This document shows, piece after piece, positions 21,606-34,904 of a stretch of 64,000 nucleotides of DNA (positions within the stretch are counted from its first letter, which is position 1; each line of letters begins with the position of its first letter). The position numbers and the translations under genes were made by a program. Origin of the DNA: Rhododendron vialii (taxonomy: Eukaryota > Streptophyta > Magnoliopsida > Ericales > Ericaceae); NCBI RefSeq assembly GCF_030253575.1, contig NC_080562.1, forward strand, positions 42,013,852 through 42,077,851. Direction: 5' to 3'. A model generated the notes under the pieces. The model was given only the letters and a program-made list of their open reading frames with translations, made no database searches and was not told the DNA's origin.

Positions 21606-24600
21606 ATGGCAGTTTTCTCAGTAGTCGTCCAATCCTTCATCAGTTCCTCTCGCTCTTCACGTGTTCACCACGACCTCGACCCATCCCACTTCTGTTCTGG
21701 GTTTATTGGAAGAAGAAACGAAACCACTACTCGGAGGCTCTTTGTTGCGTCTTCTTCGCATTCCAACCTCAAACTTATCAAGTCCAATCGCAGGTCACCG
21801 TACGATAGCGACGACGAATACGGTGACGACGACGGCGGTTGGGATGATGATGGTGACGACGATGAATTGTTTTCCGAGGTTATTTTCTATTTCCCTTATT
21901 TATTTAGATTCTTGGAGCTCTGCTTGTAAATTTACTAAATACGGGGGAAAAAAAAAGAAGCTTAAAACAACGGTGGTGGAGCTTATTCAAGAGTGGTACG
22001 GGGCTAGGGTGTGTAGAAGAAGACAGAAGCTTAGGAGGTTGATTCTATTGTGCTTGATGTGGGCTTGACTCATTAGGTGAGAGAGGAATCGTAGTTACTT
22101 AAAAATTTAGAGTCTTTTCCTTTTTGGTTTGTTTTAGTTAGAAGTCGATAGTGTAAATTGATAAATTCCTATGTTTAGACTTCTTTTGGCGTTTAGAGCA
22201 GTGTATGGGCTCTGCTTATTGATTGGTCTCTTTTTGGTATTGTCGGCTTTTTGGCCTTTGTTCTTCACTTTCTTTTGTATATGGGTGGCATGCCCTTGAT
22301 GATAAATTTGTTACTTGTCAAAAATGATTTCAATGGGCATTCTTAGTACTTGCAGAAGTGAGTGGAAACCCATGAAGTTGTTACAAAGAAGCTAGGTATC
22401 AGTTCCCACAACAGTAATTAGTTGGAAAGTAGTGCGAAGATTGGTCTCTACAGTCTGCGATTGTTTGGATTTTGCTAGCACAATGCTGTTCAATACTTGT
22501 GTTCTCTGTTTCCCAATTCAATTTTTTCAATGGTGAGTTTCCTCTTTCTTTCATCTCAAAAGTGGCAGATATGCAGGCCAGAATAAGTTTTATGTTGGCA
22601 TATCTTAGTGTAAGCGTCATCTTATGTACACCAGCAAGTACTGCTTTGAGTTGAAGTTCTTGCATCGGTACCTTTTGCCTCGTTTTTGTGCTCAATTTGT
22701 CTCTGGAGAGTTCTTCATATTAAGTTCTTTTTAAATTACTCATTGACAACTGGGTTTGCATGCTGATAGCAGCGACCTATAACTGTTTTCTATTTTTTTC
22801 GTTGACCCTGGCAAGATATTTGCTCACGAGTCAGGTCAGAAATTGTTTACCTTCTGTAGCAGGCTAACAGCAGTAGCTCGGCTCAGCGTAGGCTAACTTA
22901 GATCGGGTCTGTTTTCGTTGAATTATCCAGTGAAGTTAATTAGTGGTGGGTATAGATAGAGTTACTTGGAGGAAGTTGTAACAAATCTGAGTGTACTCTT
23001 CATCATTGCTCTATATAAAGAGCTGCTATATTCTCATTTTGTTACTAATTCAGTTAGATCAAATGGAAAATATAATTTCTCCAGCCTTTTGATTTGAAGG
23101 TCTCTCTCCAGGATGAGCTTGAAGAAAAGGAATCATTGGATGCTTATAGACGGAGAATCAAGTCACAAGATCCAACCAGCAAGAGTCAAGGTATGATTTG
23201 AAGCTGGAATACATTTATTCAGAGAGAGGTTAAAGCAAATACATATCTATTTGTGCAGGCATCAACAGAAATAGAGCCAGTTTTAATCATACGTCAAACA
23301 AATCTAAGGAAGTTGGCTCCTTTGGTGCAAAAGGAGGAGGAAAGGTGCTATATTTACAAAGTCAGTTGTCCACTCTTGCTACAAATGGTAATGAATGAAC
23401 TTTTTAATCTGGTTGCAGCTGAAGGTTGAGAGCTCTACAAGGAACAGATTTCACCACCTTGCAGAAGAACTGGATTTAGACAAGAAATCATTTCCTCTTC
23501 TTGATTACCTGAGCACTTTTGGACTTAAGGACTCGCACTTTATCCAAATGTACGATAGGCACATGCCTTCCCTTCAGATTAATGTGGGTTCTGCACAGGA
23601 AAGGTTGGAGTTCTTGTTTAGTGTTGGTGTCAAACATAAAGACGTCAGAAAGATACTTATGAGGCAGCCACAAATCTTAGAGTACACCATGGATAATAAA
23701 CTGAAACCTCATGTTGCTTTTTTGGCGAGTTTGGGCATTCCAGATTCCAGAATAGGGCAAATAATCACTGCTACTCCGTCTCTATTTTCTTATAGCCTGG
23801 AGAATTCATTAAAACCAACTGTGAGGTACTTGCTTGAAGAGGTTGGTATTAAGAAGAGTGATCTAAGTAAAGTTGTGCAGCTGAGCCCTCAAATCCTGGT
23901 TCAGCGGATTGATAGTTCGTGGACCAGTCGTTGCAGTTTTCTTAGAAAGGAATTGGGAGCACCCAGAGATAGTATAGTGAAGATGGTCAGAAAACATCCT
24001 CAACTACTTCACTACAGCATTGAGGATGGTTTGCTGCCTAGAATTAATTTTCTAAGGAGTATTGGGATGCGTAACCCTGAAATCTTGAAAGTATTGACTA
24101 GCCTCACACAGGTCACTTCCCTCTATTCACTTGGTATTTCTGAAATCATTTGCCTACCTTGGTTCAATAATTGTTCATTACTTCGTTTCCTTTGATTAAA
24201 TGATACTTCTCCAGTTCCTTGTTATTGAATTTTCTAGGTTTTATAAGTTTCTTGTTTTATGGTGACATCTATTATATATTTATGTATATTTTGTGTGTAC
24301 TCTGTTTCGATGGAGAGGAGAGAGCATGGACGCTATATTGTGTTTTTTATCTGTGTCATGCAATTTTTGATTGGTTTGACAATATGTGCAGGTATTCTCC
24401 CTGTCACTGGAAGAAAATCTGAAGCCGAAGTACATATACTTGATCAACGAGCTTCGGAACGAGGTGCAAATATTGGCAAAATATCCTATGTACCTAAGCT
24501 TGTCTCTAAACCAGAGAATTCGTCCCCGCCATAGGTTTTTAGTTTCCCTAAAGAAAGCTCCAAGGGGGCCATTTCCTCTGAGTTCATTTGTTCCATCTGA

Positions 24601-24706
24601 TGAAAGCTTTTGTCAGCAGTGGGCAGGCACTACCGTAGATAAATATTTGGCTTTTCGTCAGGATTTACTTCTCAAACAGATTGCAAAGAAACACAGACGC
24701 AGGTGA
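21606..24706 (+). CDS. MTERF9: Chloroplast mTERF9 (TWIRT1-like), 5 exons, 481 aa
   Basis: Exons 21606-21878, 23112-23190, 23259-23344, 23419-24111 and 24392-24706 join in phase into 482 codons including the stop. The N-terminus is rich in Ser and Arg with few acids, like a chloroplast transit peptide. A very acidic run follows (about residues 66-88, Asp-rich), which is diagnostic of mTERF9. From about residue 155 the tandem mTERF helical repeats begin, with family blocks such as LDYLSTFGLK, MYDRHMPSLQINV, VQLSPQILVQR, VRKHPQLLHYS and CQQWAGTTVDKYLAFRQ. Exon 5 completes the last repeats and the C-terminal tail. Arabidopsis mTERF9 is a chloroplast nucleoid and ribosome-associated RNA-binding protein that promotes rRNA/ribosome assembly and translation; the same role is inferred here. 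The ATG at 21606 has an overlapping in-frame GTG just before it, which is ignored. Length is close to Arabidopsis (about 496 aa). No break was found. Confidence 0.95.
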
Positions 24707-26605
24707 TGGCACGTTCACATCAGGTTTGTTAGGAGCTTGTCAATTTGGGTATTGGAAGAGCAGAATGGTCTCTCCGACAACCTAAGCAACTATGTTTTTA
24801 TCTTCTTGGAATCATAAGGAGTATATACGTCGGGGGTCTGGGATCACTCTAGCACCCGGTAAGCAAGCTTATGGTTTGCTGTAACTTTCCAAAAAATTGC
24901 ATTTACGTGCTTTCTTGTTTAAATAATGCACAAACACAACGTAACTCCAGGTTTACTTCTTTATTTGATGGCAGGTACATAATGATGTGATGGTGATTTC
25001 GAATATAAAGAACTATGACCCGGTTGAGTAGAGGATTCTTCATTTAAATTCAGGTGGCTAGAAAAAGCAAACGTCTCGAAGGTACTGAAGATTATACTTT
25101 TAAGGTTTGTTCTTACTCAATGACTTGAAAGTAAACAAGACAACCCATTTCTCTGATGGAAACGATTCAAAGATGTAGCTGAAGGGCAATATCCTTGCTG
25201 AGAGACTGTTAGATGCTCAACACACACCGTAATAAAGAAAAGTTTGGTTTTGTCAATATATTACCAAATGTTATGTCGGTCTACTGTCTCCCACGCCCCT
25301 GCCCCCATTGACGGGGATTTTATGGGTACTATTATTGTTGTGTTGCATCCCTGATTTGATGGCAGCCTTATAGATCTACACAAACGGATATTTAGATATA
25401 TTATTGAAAAGCTTATGTGATATTCTGAAGTACCCAAAAAAAATAAAAGCTTTAGTAATATTTACTTATGAGGGCATGATATTAGAGGGTAAGTATGTTG
25501 TTAATAGACCATCTCCTTCTGATCTTCAATGCGAGATGGTGGTTATGAGTCTTACAATGTCTACCTATCCAATTGCAGGTTTTGTGTTTGACCTGCTGTC
25601 AGACTGTATAGTTTTGAAGAAGCGATGGTTGACTTTCTGGAATCTTCTTTGGTTAATGAGTACTTCCATCTTATTTCCCTTCCATCCCTGATACTTTTTA
25701 TATTTCATACCATATATTATGGTACATAACTGAGGCCCTTTTTTGGCAGTTCCTTTGGTGCCTTAAAACTGGCACTGGAAAGAGAGTATTTAGAACTTTT
25801 TGGATTAGTTTTGCTTTGTTTCAGTTTGTACACACACAATACAGATTTTGATTCAAGTTTTGCTGGTATTATAGTATGTGATACTTAGGTTTCTAGTCCG
25901 CCAAATTTGTGCAATCCCAAAAGTTGCAATTTCATCTTCTTTGAAAGCACTGTTTTGTTTCCAAAGACCGGTCAATATGTTGAATGGCTGTTTACTTTCA
26001 TAATCGTGACTGATTGTGATGACCCCCAACACTATCCTTTCGGGAGTTTGCATTTAGGATATGAAGTATAAAAACCTATGTAGGAGTAATGACTCCAAAC
26101 GGCTGTCGGGTGCTGGCGCTTGCTGGCCCATATACTTGAAATTTACATGTGTATTGTGAATATAGAAGAAGAAACTTTGAGCACTAACGGTCTTGACCTG
26201 GTTGCAGATGCCTTTGTTGCTTCTATCTTTGCATAGAGTTGTCTGCGGATTAGTAGTTTTTGGAATTAAGCACATTCATAGTTTTTTCAACTTAAATTTC
26301 ATTCCCAATCTTGTGTTGTATACGTAGCATTTGAGGACCTGGGAATGCTGCCAAGAACCCTCTTGCCAAGCAAGGTGCCGAGTGGCATCCGGCCGTTCAT
26401 CTCGGCACGAACCACTCAGATTGAATTTGAACGCATACAGATCTGAATCGTCTATTGCTCAGTCAATATCTGAGCCATCGATTTGCGTGCATTTATTCTC
26501 TTGCTAAGAAAGGGAACAACCTTTTGATAGGGACATAAGATCTGCCTATGTCTTTTTTGGGACTTACAAATTATGTGATCCAATTTGGTAGCGGAATGTG
26601 TTTTT

Positions 26606-26822
26606 TATTTATTTATTTATGGTAATGCAAGGTGTTCCGGGATAGCTTACGTGCACTTCGGACTAATCCCTATAGCCCCTCCCACAGCCGTTTCAGACGC
26701 TTACATATGAGGGTGTGACGGCCTCAAGAATTGCTAGCAAAGAGATTTAAATCTGAGATCTTATGAGGGAGAACCCTTTAGTTTCAAGCTAAGACCACTA
26801 GACCATCCCCAGAGGGTTTTGC
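26606..26822 (-). mobile_element. tRNA-derived SINE
   Basis: On the minus strand the head reads GGATGGTCTAGTGGTCTTAG (Pol III A-box-like) with a diverged B-box-like CTCAGATTTAAATCTC about 45 bases on. The 3' part TTAGTCCGAAGTGCACGTAA resembles plant SINE 3' ends, followed by a TAAA-rich tail. Flanks ACATGCCGCAAAACC and ACATTCCGCTACC look like a worn target-site duplication. Confidence 0.7.
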
Positions 26823-27293
26823 GGCATGTTACTACTAAGATTTTTTCTCATGTTACTACTAAGATTTTTTCTCATTGGATTTTTTATGATAAAAGGTGTT
26901 GACTATAATAAGAAAGTCTGCCATGAAATTGAAGTGTATTTGGGATGTGGGGGAGATGTAATCAAGAGGGTCCCCTTTGGTGACCTGGTATTTACTTGCT
27001 GATTAAGTATTGACTTAGCAGATTATTAAGGACAAGTATGTGACTGCAATATTGATAAAGACAGTTGAAAATGGTAGGTCGTCTTCATTATTTTTGTTTT
27101 TAGTCTCCAGAAACTGCGGTTGTCTTCACTTTGCTTCTTCAAAACATCAATAATAATTCCTCTCTCTGTGTGCCTTTTTTGTTTCTTGATACAGTGGATT
27201 TCTTCTAATATCTGTGTCCCGGTTCAGGATCACATTGTCATTTTTAGTCTAATTCATCTACTAATCGGTCATTCTTATTGAACTAAGGTTACT

Positions 27294-27403
27294 GAGTTTG
27301 CCACTCCCTTTTTTTGTTAACGTCACTTCCCTACAAGTGTGTTTTTGGTACAAAAATATATTTACAGGAAAGTGGCGTTAACAAAAAAGATACTGGCAAA
27401 ATC
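27294..27403. mobile_element. Short hairpin MITE, copy 2
   Basis: Arms TTTGCCACTCCC...TGTTAACG and CGTTAACA...ACTGGCAAAA, related to 20801-20889, with a shared TTCCCTACAAGTGT block. Confidence 0.6.
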
Positions 27404-29040
27404 ATTTCCCTTGAACTGTCCTAATGCTCTCTTATTTTCTTAAAACACGAAACTTCTAAATTTGCATAATATGCGAACCGTCAACTGATTATAAATGATA
27501 GTACTACTTAACCACTGATTTATTGCGTCTCTCTTCTCCCGATGAACGAATCTTCGCATAAATGAACTTGTTCATTGGTGCCCTTAGAACATTGTCATGG
27601 GGCGCCTAAACCATGGATGATTGACTGAGCCTGCGAAATCCATGACAATTATGTTGATGTCGAGCCAAAAGCACCTTTCATTCTTTTATAAAGTGGTGAA
27701 TGTAAAAATCCACAATGGATCGTATCTTTCAAGTTGCACGTTGCTTTCTACCACATCGTTTTAAACGAAGTTTTACCATAACATTTCTCTAATTTGAAGC
27801 CAGTATGAAATCATGAATAATCATTTATTCAGTTGGTAGGAATAAGTTTTACCTAAAATTCATCTTGATTATTGTATAATTATTTCAGCGATTCTTGATT
27901 GTCTTTCGAATCAAGAAACTCGTGTATTTTTCTGACAACTTTGTCTTTATCTTTCTCCTTCGATAAATGATGAAATTAATCTTCCTCCGATAAATGATGA
28001 AATTAATCTTCCGTATAGAGTACTGCATTGGGCCGAACACCGAGTTTGAAATATGTATTGATTTCTTGAGAAGCAGAGTAACAGGGCAATGACCCAAGAC
28101 CACTAAGTAACCCATTACAAATTTGGTCAAACATTGTTTTCAGATAAGATTGCGAAGAACCCTAGAACAAGAAACATGTGTGACGGTGTTCTATAAAATT
28201 AAATTATTAAAGCTTCCAAGTTACTGTTTCATCTCTTGCCGGCATCCCCATGTGAACAGTCAACGGTCTCACTATTGGATATTGGATTTTCAAGTGTGCC
28301 AATAATCTTACATACCTACCTCAAAATTAACAAAATACTATAAAATGGTAGTCACAAATCACAGTGCTCCAAGTTTCAGACCTTTGCGTACCCTAGATTT
28401 TACATACCGGCGTATTTCCGGTGATAGAATCAAGTGAGAATATCGAGAAATGAGAAGATTCTCACATGATTTCATGTCCGGAAAAACACCGGCACATGAA
28501 TGAATCTACCCGACGATATCTTCGACAATCAAAACATAACAAAGTAACTTGCTTGCACCAAGTCAAATTGGCAACAAACACCCATTGCAAAAAAAAACTG
28601 GTATATGCTGATAAAAAATTCATGTAAAGGTTATTTCCTGTAAGAATTTGCTTGGTTTTACAGAGACTAAACATATTTTCACCTCTCTGAAACCCTACCT
28701 GTAAACTAAACTTTCATCAATCAACTTCAAGGACTATATACCAACTTGTCTTCTAAAATACTCAAACCTCTTGCCTTCTGCAAAAACATTTGGAAAACCA
28801 AAGGAACTTATATAATCTACTTTTGCTGTGTCATATTCTTCATTCCTACCTCCTCCTTCAACCCACATAACAGGGAGGAGGATATATACGCTTCTGATAT
28901 TTCTAACTTCTGCAGGTAGTATATACTTTGCTCGGAGCTTGTTGAGAAAATGAGAGGGACAAATAAGAGCCGTATATGTTCTTTCAAAGTAAGGAATAAG
29001 TAGTCTGAGATCTCTATACTTCTTTTGTTTGTTGCTGAAT

Positions 29041-32000
29041 CTATATTAGGACTGTAGAAATGCTGCTTACTATTGGAGACGCAAATGGACTCTCCGGGAG
29101 ATTAACTCCTTGACTGCTGAACAAATGAGGACACAGAAATTTCAAGTCAGAAACAAGTACTATGTTATGGAAAAAAAAATGATGACCCGGAGGGAAAAGA
29201 AAAGGAAAGGGAATTGCTTCACATATCCAAGATCCAAACACAGCCTAAAGGATACAGTTGGAGGATAGTCATTCCTACCTCTCCTGGTCAGTGTGAATGG
29301 TTCTTATGAGCTTGGGATCATCATCACTCGTGGGCTCACAATGAACATCGAGCAGATGGTTGAAACGTTCTGCTGATGAAAACTTAGAATGATCTGCATA
29401 CAAAATGGTTCGAATAGGAATCTGAACTGGAAAATTGAGGCGTATAGGAGCCACAAAGGCAACAGTTGAAAGGTAAATCAAGAGGAAAGAGAGGATATTA
29501 AACCTTCTGAGTAAATTAAACCTTCTGAAGCTTTGAGCTCGTCCATGGAGTAGCCAAAATAGGACTCTTGGTTGGCCAGAGGTCTTCGTGATAACTGCAG
29601 CCCTGACAGTCTCCTTGTCTGAACTTCAAGGCCATGTTCATTCTCATCCATAAACGGCTCCCTCATCAATCTTGAGGATTCCCATCCTGTTGGCACAAAA
29701 TGAATAAGGAAATGGGCAACATATGATCCTCTTTTTCTAATCTCATAACTCGTGACAAAAAACCTTACACTCAATTTCATGATTCTTTTTTGAACCTCTC
29801 TATCCTGATAACACCCATTTCCCTTGTTCGACAAAATTCAAACCACTAGCACTCAATAATCACGATGTCCGTGGTATGGTTCAGCAGAATATTTCGCTTT
29901 TGCTCTATTAACCTCTCAATAGTTGTAGGGGGGATCTTTTGGCTTCATTCATACTCGCATCCAACACTCTATTTCCTCAATAACCAACTGTTGGTCACCG
30001 AAACAAGCCTCAGGCAGAAAAAGGTTTTATTGGAGTACACCAAACAAATCATGGGCAAGTACTCTTGAACATCACCTCAGTGACTTATTTTATTTAGGCC
30101 AAGTGAAGTCAACAATGAGCAGTATATGACAATAGACAACTTATTCCACTTTCGAACGAGCCTTATAGTAAGTTGCATTATTAAATAGAGAAAAAATCTC
30201 ATCCAGTGTCAATTCAAATAACAAAAAAGTATTACTCACTAGGGTGAATCTCGGAATCCATGTCAAAATAGAGCGAATTCTGACTCATCTGATGCTCCAG
30301 TTTCTCTGGGTATTTCCTGCATTATTATGAAACACGAAATGAGGCAAGAAGTGAGGGGAGGGGAGGGATGAAGTAACATAATAGCATCCGATAAAATCTA
30401 TTTCACTGCGAATCTAATCCACCATTTCAAGTTGCATATACCAAAAAGCCATAAATTAGGATGCAGCTTTAGTCAATGTCAAACATTGAGAAAGCTCCCC
30501 TCGTCACAACCCAACCTTTCCATTCAATACAATAATGTGATTCCATGTCTCCGGTGATTCGGCAGGAGGAAAAGGCAAGACTTTGACAGACCCTAACAGC
30601 AACAGAACCACAAAAGGAAGTTCTTTGCTTCATGAGAATGTGACAGAAAACATCAACATTTACCTGTCAAAAAGCTTCGATTTTTCCCGATACGGTTTTA
30701 CAAGAACACGAGCACCACAAACATAATGCGGATTTCCCCTTGACAGAATCATTCTCACAGTATCTGCACTAACAAACGTCACGAACCCAAACATCCGTTT
30801 CTGTTGGCAAGGAATCCTCACATCTTCAACTGGCCCAAAGGAACTAAAAAACCCGGAACAACAAGAGTAGTAAAGAACTGAATATCCTTCAAGTACAAAA
30901 ATGAAGCAAATAAAACAATAAGTCATTCAATTACTCAAAGTAGTTGGAGACATCTTCCTCTGTGAACGTGCTTTCAGACGGAAAAGTCAGATATATCTGT
31001 CGTGATCCACTAACTATCTGGCCTGGGTCATTTCTTTCACCACAGTTTTCCATATATTTTGGCACATCTTCCGCTAAAACAACTGAATGCTGCCCATGAG
31101 GTCTGTAAAATCATTAAAAAGTCAACCGTTAGATATTGCAATTAAAATAGATGACTACACACAGAAATTGCTACGAAAAAATCACTATAACACCTGTCAA
31201 TCAACCGAACACTGTTGTTCAACCGGGCGAGGAGCTTCGTCAAACTAAAACCAGCTTTCCCATGCCTCTGGCTTTCAGTGAGGTACCCTTCAGCCTGAAG
31301 AGTCCTCCCATACTTCTCATAGTACAACATGGGAAGCGACGCGATTGAAACAGGATTCCCTCTTCTGGATTTCAACAGCTCAGAAATCTCATATTCCAAC
31401 TTTTCAAGCGACCGAGGTGAAAACACCTGGTCTTCACTGTCAAATTCATTTGGACGAGGACTAAACATCTGGTAGAAGCTATCCAGAAAAGGGTTCCCGT
31501 GAAAGTACCTACAATTACTTCCATGCTTGCAAAACCCCTTATTAAAATAGTGACAAACTTTGATTGGGAATTCGGTTGGAGACCGATGTCTTCTTGAGAA
31601 TGTAGCTTCTGGGTTATAAAAGTCCCTTGCACATGATTGATTTCCTAAATCAAATGGCTCGAACTGATCCTCCAATCTCATGAAATGGGACCGATTTTCG
31701 AGCCTAAAATCTTCAGGAACTGAATCAGAATAGGCAATGGGTACAAAATGTGGATTATGTATGGGCTCCGGATTTACTCGGGATTCCCAGTAGTGATTTG
31801 GTAACCTTAATGTTGTAGGGGATGAAACCGGTGAGAAACGCATAAATGGAAGATCCGGAGCAGGAACCGGGCTCATTGGGATGGAAACAGATGGTTTCGA
31901 CACTAGCCCGAGCTGGATTTTGATTCTGTGAATCAAATTTGTGATTAGATGGTCCGGACCGAAAGCCAGTCGAATCATTTCTTGGCGACAGTCTTGTAAA

Positions 32001-32092
32001 AGGAGATACCCTACAATCTTGTTTGTTACATTCTCTGGCTCTAACTTCCTGATCCTACTAAAGACGATGGTTGAAGCCTCAAAAGAGTCCAT
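29041..32092 (-). CDS. CCCH zinc-finger, OST-HTH (LOTUS) and RRM protein (C3H18/C3H46/C3H53 type), 7 coding exons, 558 aa
   Basis: Coding exons (descending): 32092-31194, 31102-30935, 30843-30664, 30316-30240, 29686-29522, 29393-29279 and 29113-29041. All phases agree and give 559 codons. The N-terminus ([20 protein letters not shown], then [10 protein letters not shown]) is typical of the plant C3H18/46/53 group. A single CCCH finger C-x7-C-x5-C-x3-H uses C180, C188, C194 and H198. An OST-HTH/LOTUS-like region lies at about 222-310 ([20 protein letters not shown]). The RRM lies at about 335-412, with RQIYLTF as RNP2-like and KRMFGFVTF as RNP1-like strand. The C-terminus ends with the family motif [11 protein letters not shown]. 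It is a putative RNA-binding regulator; function in plants is poorly known. A 5'UTR intron is likely: a CAG acceptor at 32110-32109 and a donor at 33505-33504. Tandem donors at the exon 5 end and a NAGNAG acceptor at exon 7 predict isoforms. Confidence 0.92.
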
Positions 32093-32328
32093 CTCACATC
32101 TCCCACTCCTGCATAATACATCATATAAACATCAATACATATGAAACGAAAAAAAATACCACATTTAAAAGTGGGGATTGAGCTCAAATCCTCACTACCC
32201 AATTTGTCTGAACCGGGATCTAGTCGCTTTTTCGGTCATCAGATCACGTAAGACTCTTCTCATCTCTCAAGATTCTTGAGGGGGAGAAAATCCATCCTAG
32301 GATAATCTAGGGGAGAATTTACACAGGG

Positions 32329-32331
<3 letters not shown>

Positions 32332-32376
<45 letters not shown>
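32332..32376 (+). repeat. (GA)n microsatellite
   Basis: About 22 GA units in the inferred 5'UTR intron of the CCCH/RRM gene. Confidence 0.9.
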
Positions 32377-32378
<2 letters not shown>

Positions 32379-32792
32379 CATTCTGTGAAGTACAAACTCT
32401 ACATGTGTGCGAGAGATATATTTGGGTAAGAATCTTGGGAAAGAAACTGCAGTATCAAATCAAAAATCATAAAGGAAAGGAGAACAGAAACCGAATAATC
32501 ACATGTTTTCTATAGTCATTTTTATTTGCTATATCTCATCCAGAGATATTCTCAACTCAGTGTCATATTTTTTTCCAAAACAGATGATCCAGATATAGAA
32601 AAAAACAGATACTGAAGATTCTCAGCACAACTCGAAAGTTAGAATCTATAGACATAAATCTTCTTATCATCCTCGGAAAACACAAAAGTCTCCCCACGTC
32701 CAAAAATATACCTAAATACACATTGGAAAAAAACCCCTTGTATCACATCCATTTGCCCTCCCTTCTATCTTGACCTTCAAAGTTTTACGCTC

Positions 32793-33193
32793 TGTTTGGA
32801 ACTTGTGGAACGTGGGAGAAATTTTGGATGATGAGATAAGAACGGGGAGCTTTTTTTTCTCGCCAAATCTCACCATTTATTGTGAGATTGGGTGAGAAAG
32901 GAGAATGAGTGAAGTAGGAAAATGATCAATCCATAAATTTCTTTTTTCGTACTTTTCTCACCATTTCTCGCAAAATACACCATCCGAATGACTGATTTGG
33001 CAAGAAATCACAACCCTTTTCTTTCTTTTCTTCTCTTTTTTCATGAAATCCCTCGGGGATAGAAAATTTGAGAGGAAAATTTCACTGTACAACGAACTCT
33101 GTTTTTCCATTTTCTCTTCTTCTTTTTTCTCTCAACCAAACAAAGAAGTGGAAAACTTTTTAACTTCCCTTTCTTTTCCACAAGTTCCAAATC
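32793..33193. mobile_element. Possible inverted-repeat element in the CCCH gene 5'UTR intron
   Basis: Left end TGTTTGGAACTTGTGG is matched inversely by CCACAAGTTCCAAAT at the right end. Both arms contain AAAAAGAAA/TTTCTT-type sequence. No clear TSD. Confidence 0.45.
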
Positions 33194-33505
33194 TTTCTCA
33201 CAAGAGTTAAAAAAAAAAAAAAACTCTCCATCATAACCAGGAAATAAATCTACTCGCAGTCATCAATTTTCAAAATATCCATTTTCTCTTTGCTTGTTTT
33301 TCAAATAAAAATCGCTTCTTTTGACAAGTGAATCTCAACAAAAACGAAGAATCAGAAAGTACTGAGAGGTTTTGAAATAAAAATCCCATCTTTCTGAAAA
33401 TTGAATCTCAACCAAAAAAAAAAAAAAAGGCTCTTCAAAACCATGATTTTCAAGACCATAAACCAAAAGAGAGAGAGAGAGAGAGAAACCAAGAGATTTA
33501 CATAC

Positions 33506-33700
33506 CCACGAATCTCTTCAGTCAGTAGCATATGAACAAATATTAGAGAACACGCCATGACTAGTTCCCCTTTCTCTCTCTACTCTCTCTCTACCCTTCC
33601 CCATGGCGTCGAAAACCAGAAAATTTTTCACTCCCGGAAAGCAGAACGACAGAAATGATGCTTCAAACAGGACTGTGCTCTCCAGTTGAACTCTAATGCT
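33506..33700 (-). other. Probable 5'UTR exon of the CCCH/RRM gene
   Basis: On the minus strand this stretch ends in a good donor (CGTGG then GTATGT, exon end 33506) that pairs with the acceptor 16 bases before the coding ATG at 32092. The upstream boundary is a guess. An ATG at 33558 lies in the exon. After splicing, its frame (17 codons plus two bases) runs without a stop into the main ATG, so an N-terminal extension of 24 residues is possible. Homologues start at MDSFEA-like sequence, so the extension is probably not the main product. Confidence 0.5.
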
Positions 33701-34904
33701 GAAACCATTATCAACTTTTATACTATATACTACTACTAAAAGAATTAAAAGGCTTTTTGTGTAACAGTTTTTAATATATGAAAATGGTATTTCGAAATTC
33801 AAAATACTCAGAAAATCAAGGCGAGAGTGAATAAAGAACGTTCCTAGATCTGCGAATTCAGTTGAGGACAGATAAAACATTTGTAGTACGTAATTACCCC
33901 CGTGCAATTAATATATTTACGGATAAATATCAGTTTATCCATTTTGAGTTTCGGAAATTCCAAGGAACTTCAAACTACACATGGCAGTTGATAACATCTT
34001 TTGAGTGGCACCCCACGTGGTACTTGGTCCCTTACGTTGTGGATTTGGTGTCCTTTGTTCTGGACCGTTGGATTGACCCAAGAGGTGGGTTTGATACAAC
34101 TGCACCATGGAGGGTGGTATGCTCCCTAGGAGCACTGGAAACTTCTGCTCTTGGTTCTCTCTAATTTTTTTTTTTTTGTACGTCAAAATTTTGTTTTGAC
34201 AATTTGACTTATCTTGTATCCTTAAGAATATGTAACAAGTTTGAACTATTAAACACAAAGATGGGGTTGGAAAACGATTATTCTTTGCGGTCTAGCTTTA
34301 CATCGAAGAGAGGTCGGATCGTTATTTTAAAATGATTTCCCATCTGACGATTTGATTATCAATGACAAATACAATCACCAGATCAGATGACAAGGCCATT
34401 GCAATTTTTTAAAACGGATTCCTGTTTGATGATGTGATTATTAAGGACAATAACAATCACTAGATTAGATCACGGGTCGTTACAAATTTTTAAAATGGTT
34501 ACCCATTAAATGATGTGATTAAGGGCAATTATAAAATTTTTTTTTTTTTTTTTGATCCGTGGGCAATTATAATTCACTAGATCATATAACAAGGCCGGGG
34601 ACCTTGTGCTTCTTTCTTTTTTTTCTTTTTTTTTTCCCTTCACATCAAGGAACTATATACTAATATATTTAAAGAGACCAAAAGATGATGATTATAAGGA
34701 GGGGTATTGTAGGTAAGTGAAATATTTATCATGGGGTGACCGGTTCTAAAGGCAACATGGTAGGGAAGGGAATAGGATTGTATTTTCCAAAGCGATAAGA
34801 GGGAAAGATCCAGACAGAGAGATGAGAGAGAGAGAGAGCGGGGAGCGGGGGGGGGGGGGGGGGAAATGATTTTTCTAACAGGACTGGTTTTAACTTTCTG
34901 AACC

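Larger units (their letters stand above)
24707..29040. other. Interval between mTERF9 and the CCCH/RRM gene
   Basis: mTERF9 and the CCCH gene converge here. Besides their 3' flanks I find one SINE (26606-26822), a short MITE (27294-27403) and a 29-base tandem duplication near 27956-28013. No further gene is supported; ORFs such as 25404-25691 lack any family resemblance. Confidence 0.55.

Noticed and set aside
29041-29241. Separate small minus-strand gene
   Set aside because: Only its last 24 codons are meaningful; they are the last exon of the CCCH/RRM gene ([11 protein letters not shown]).
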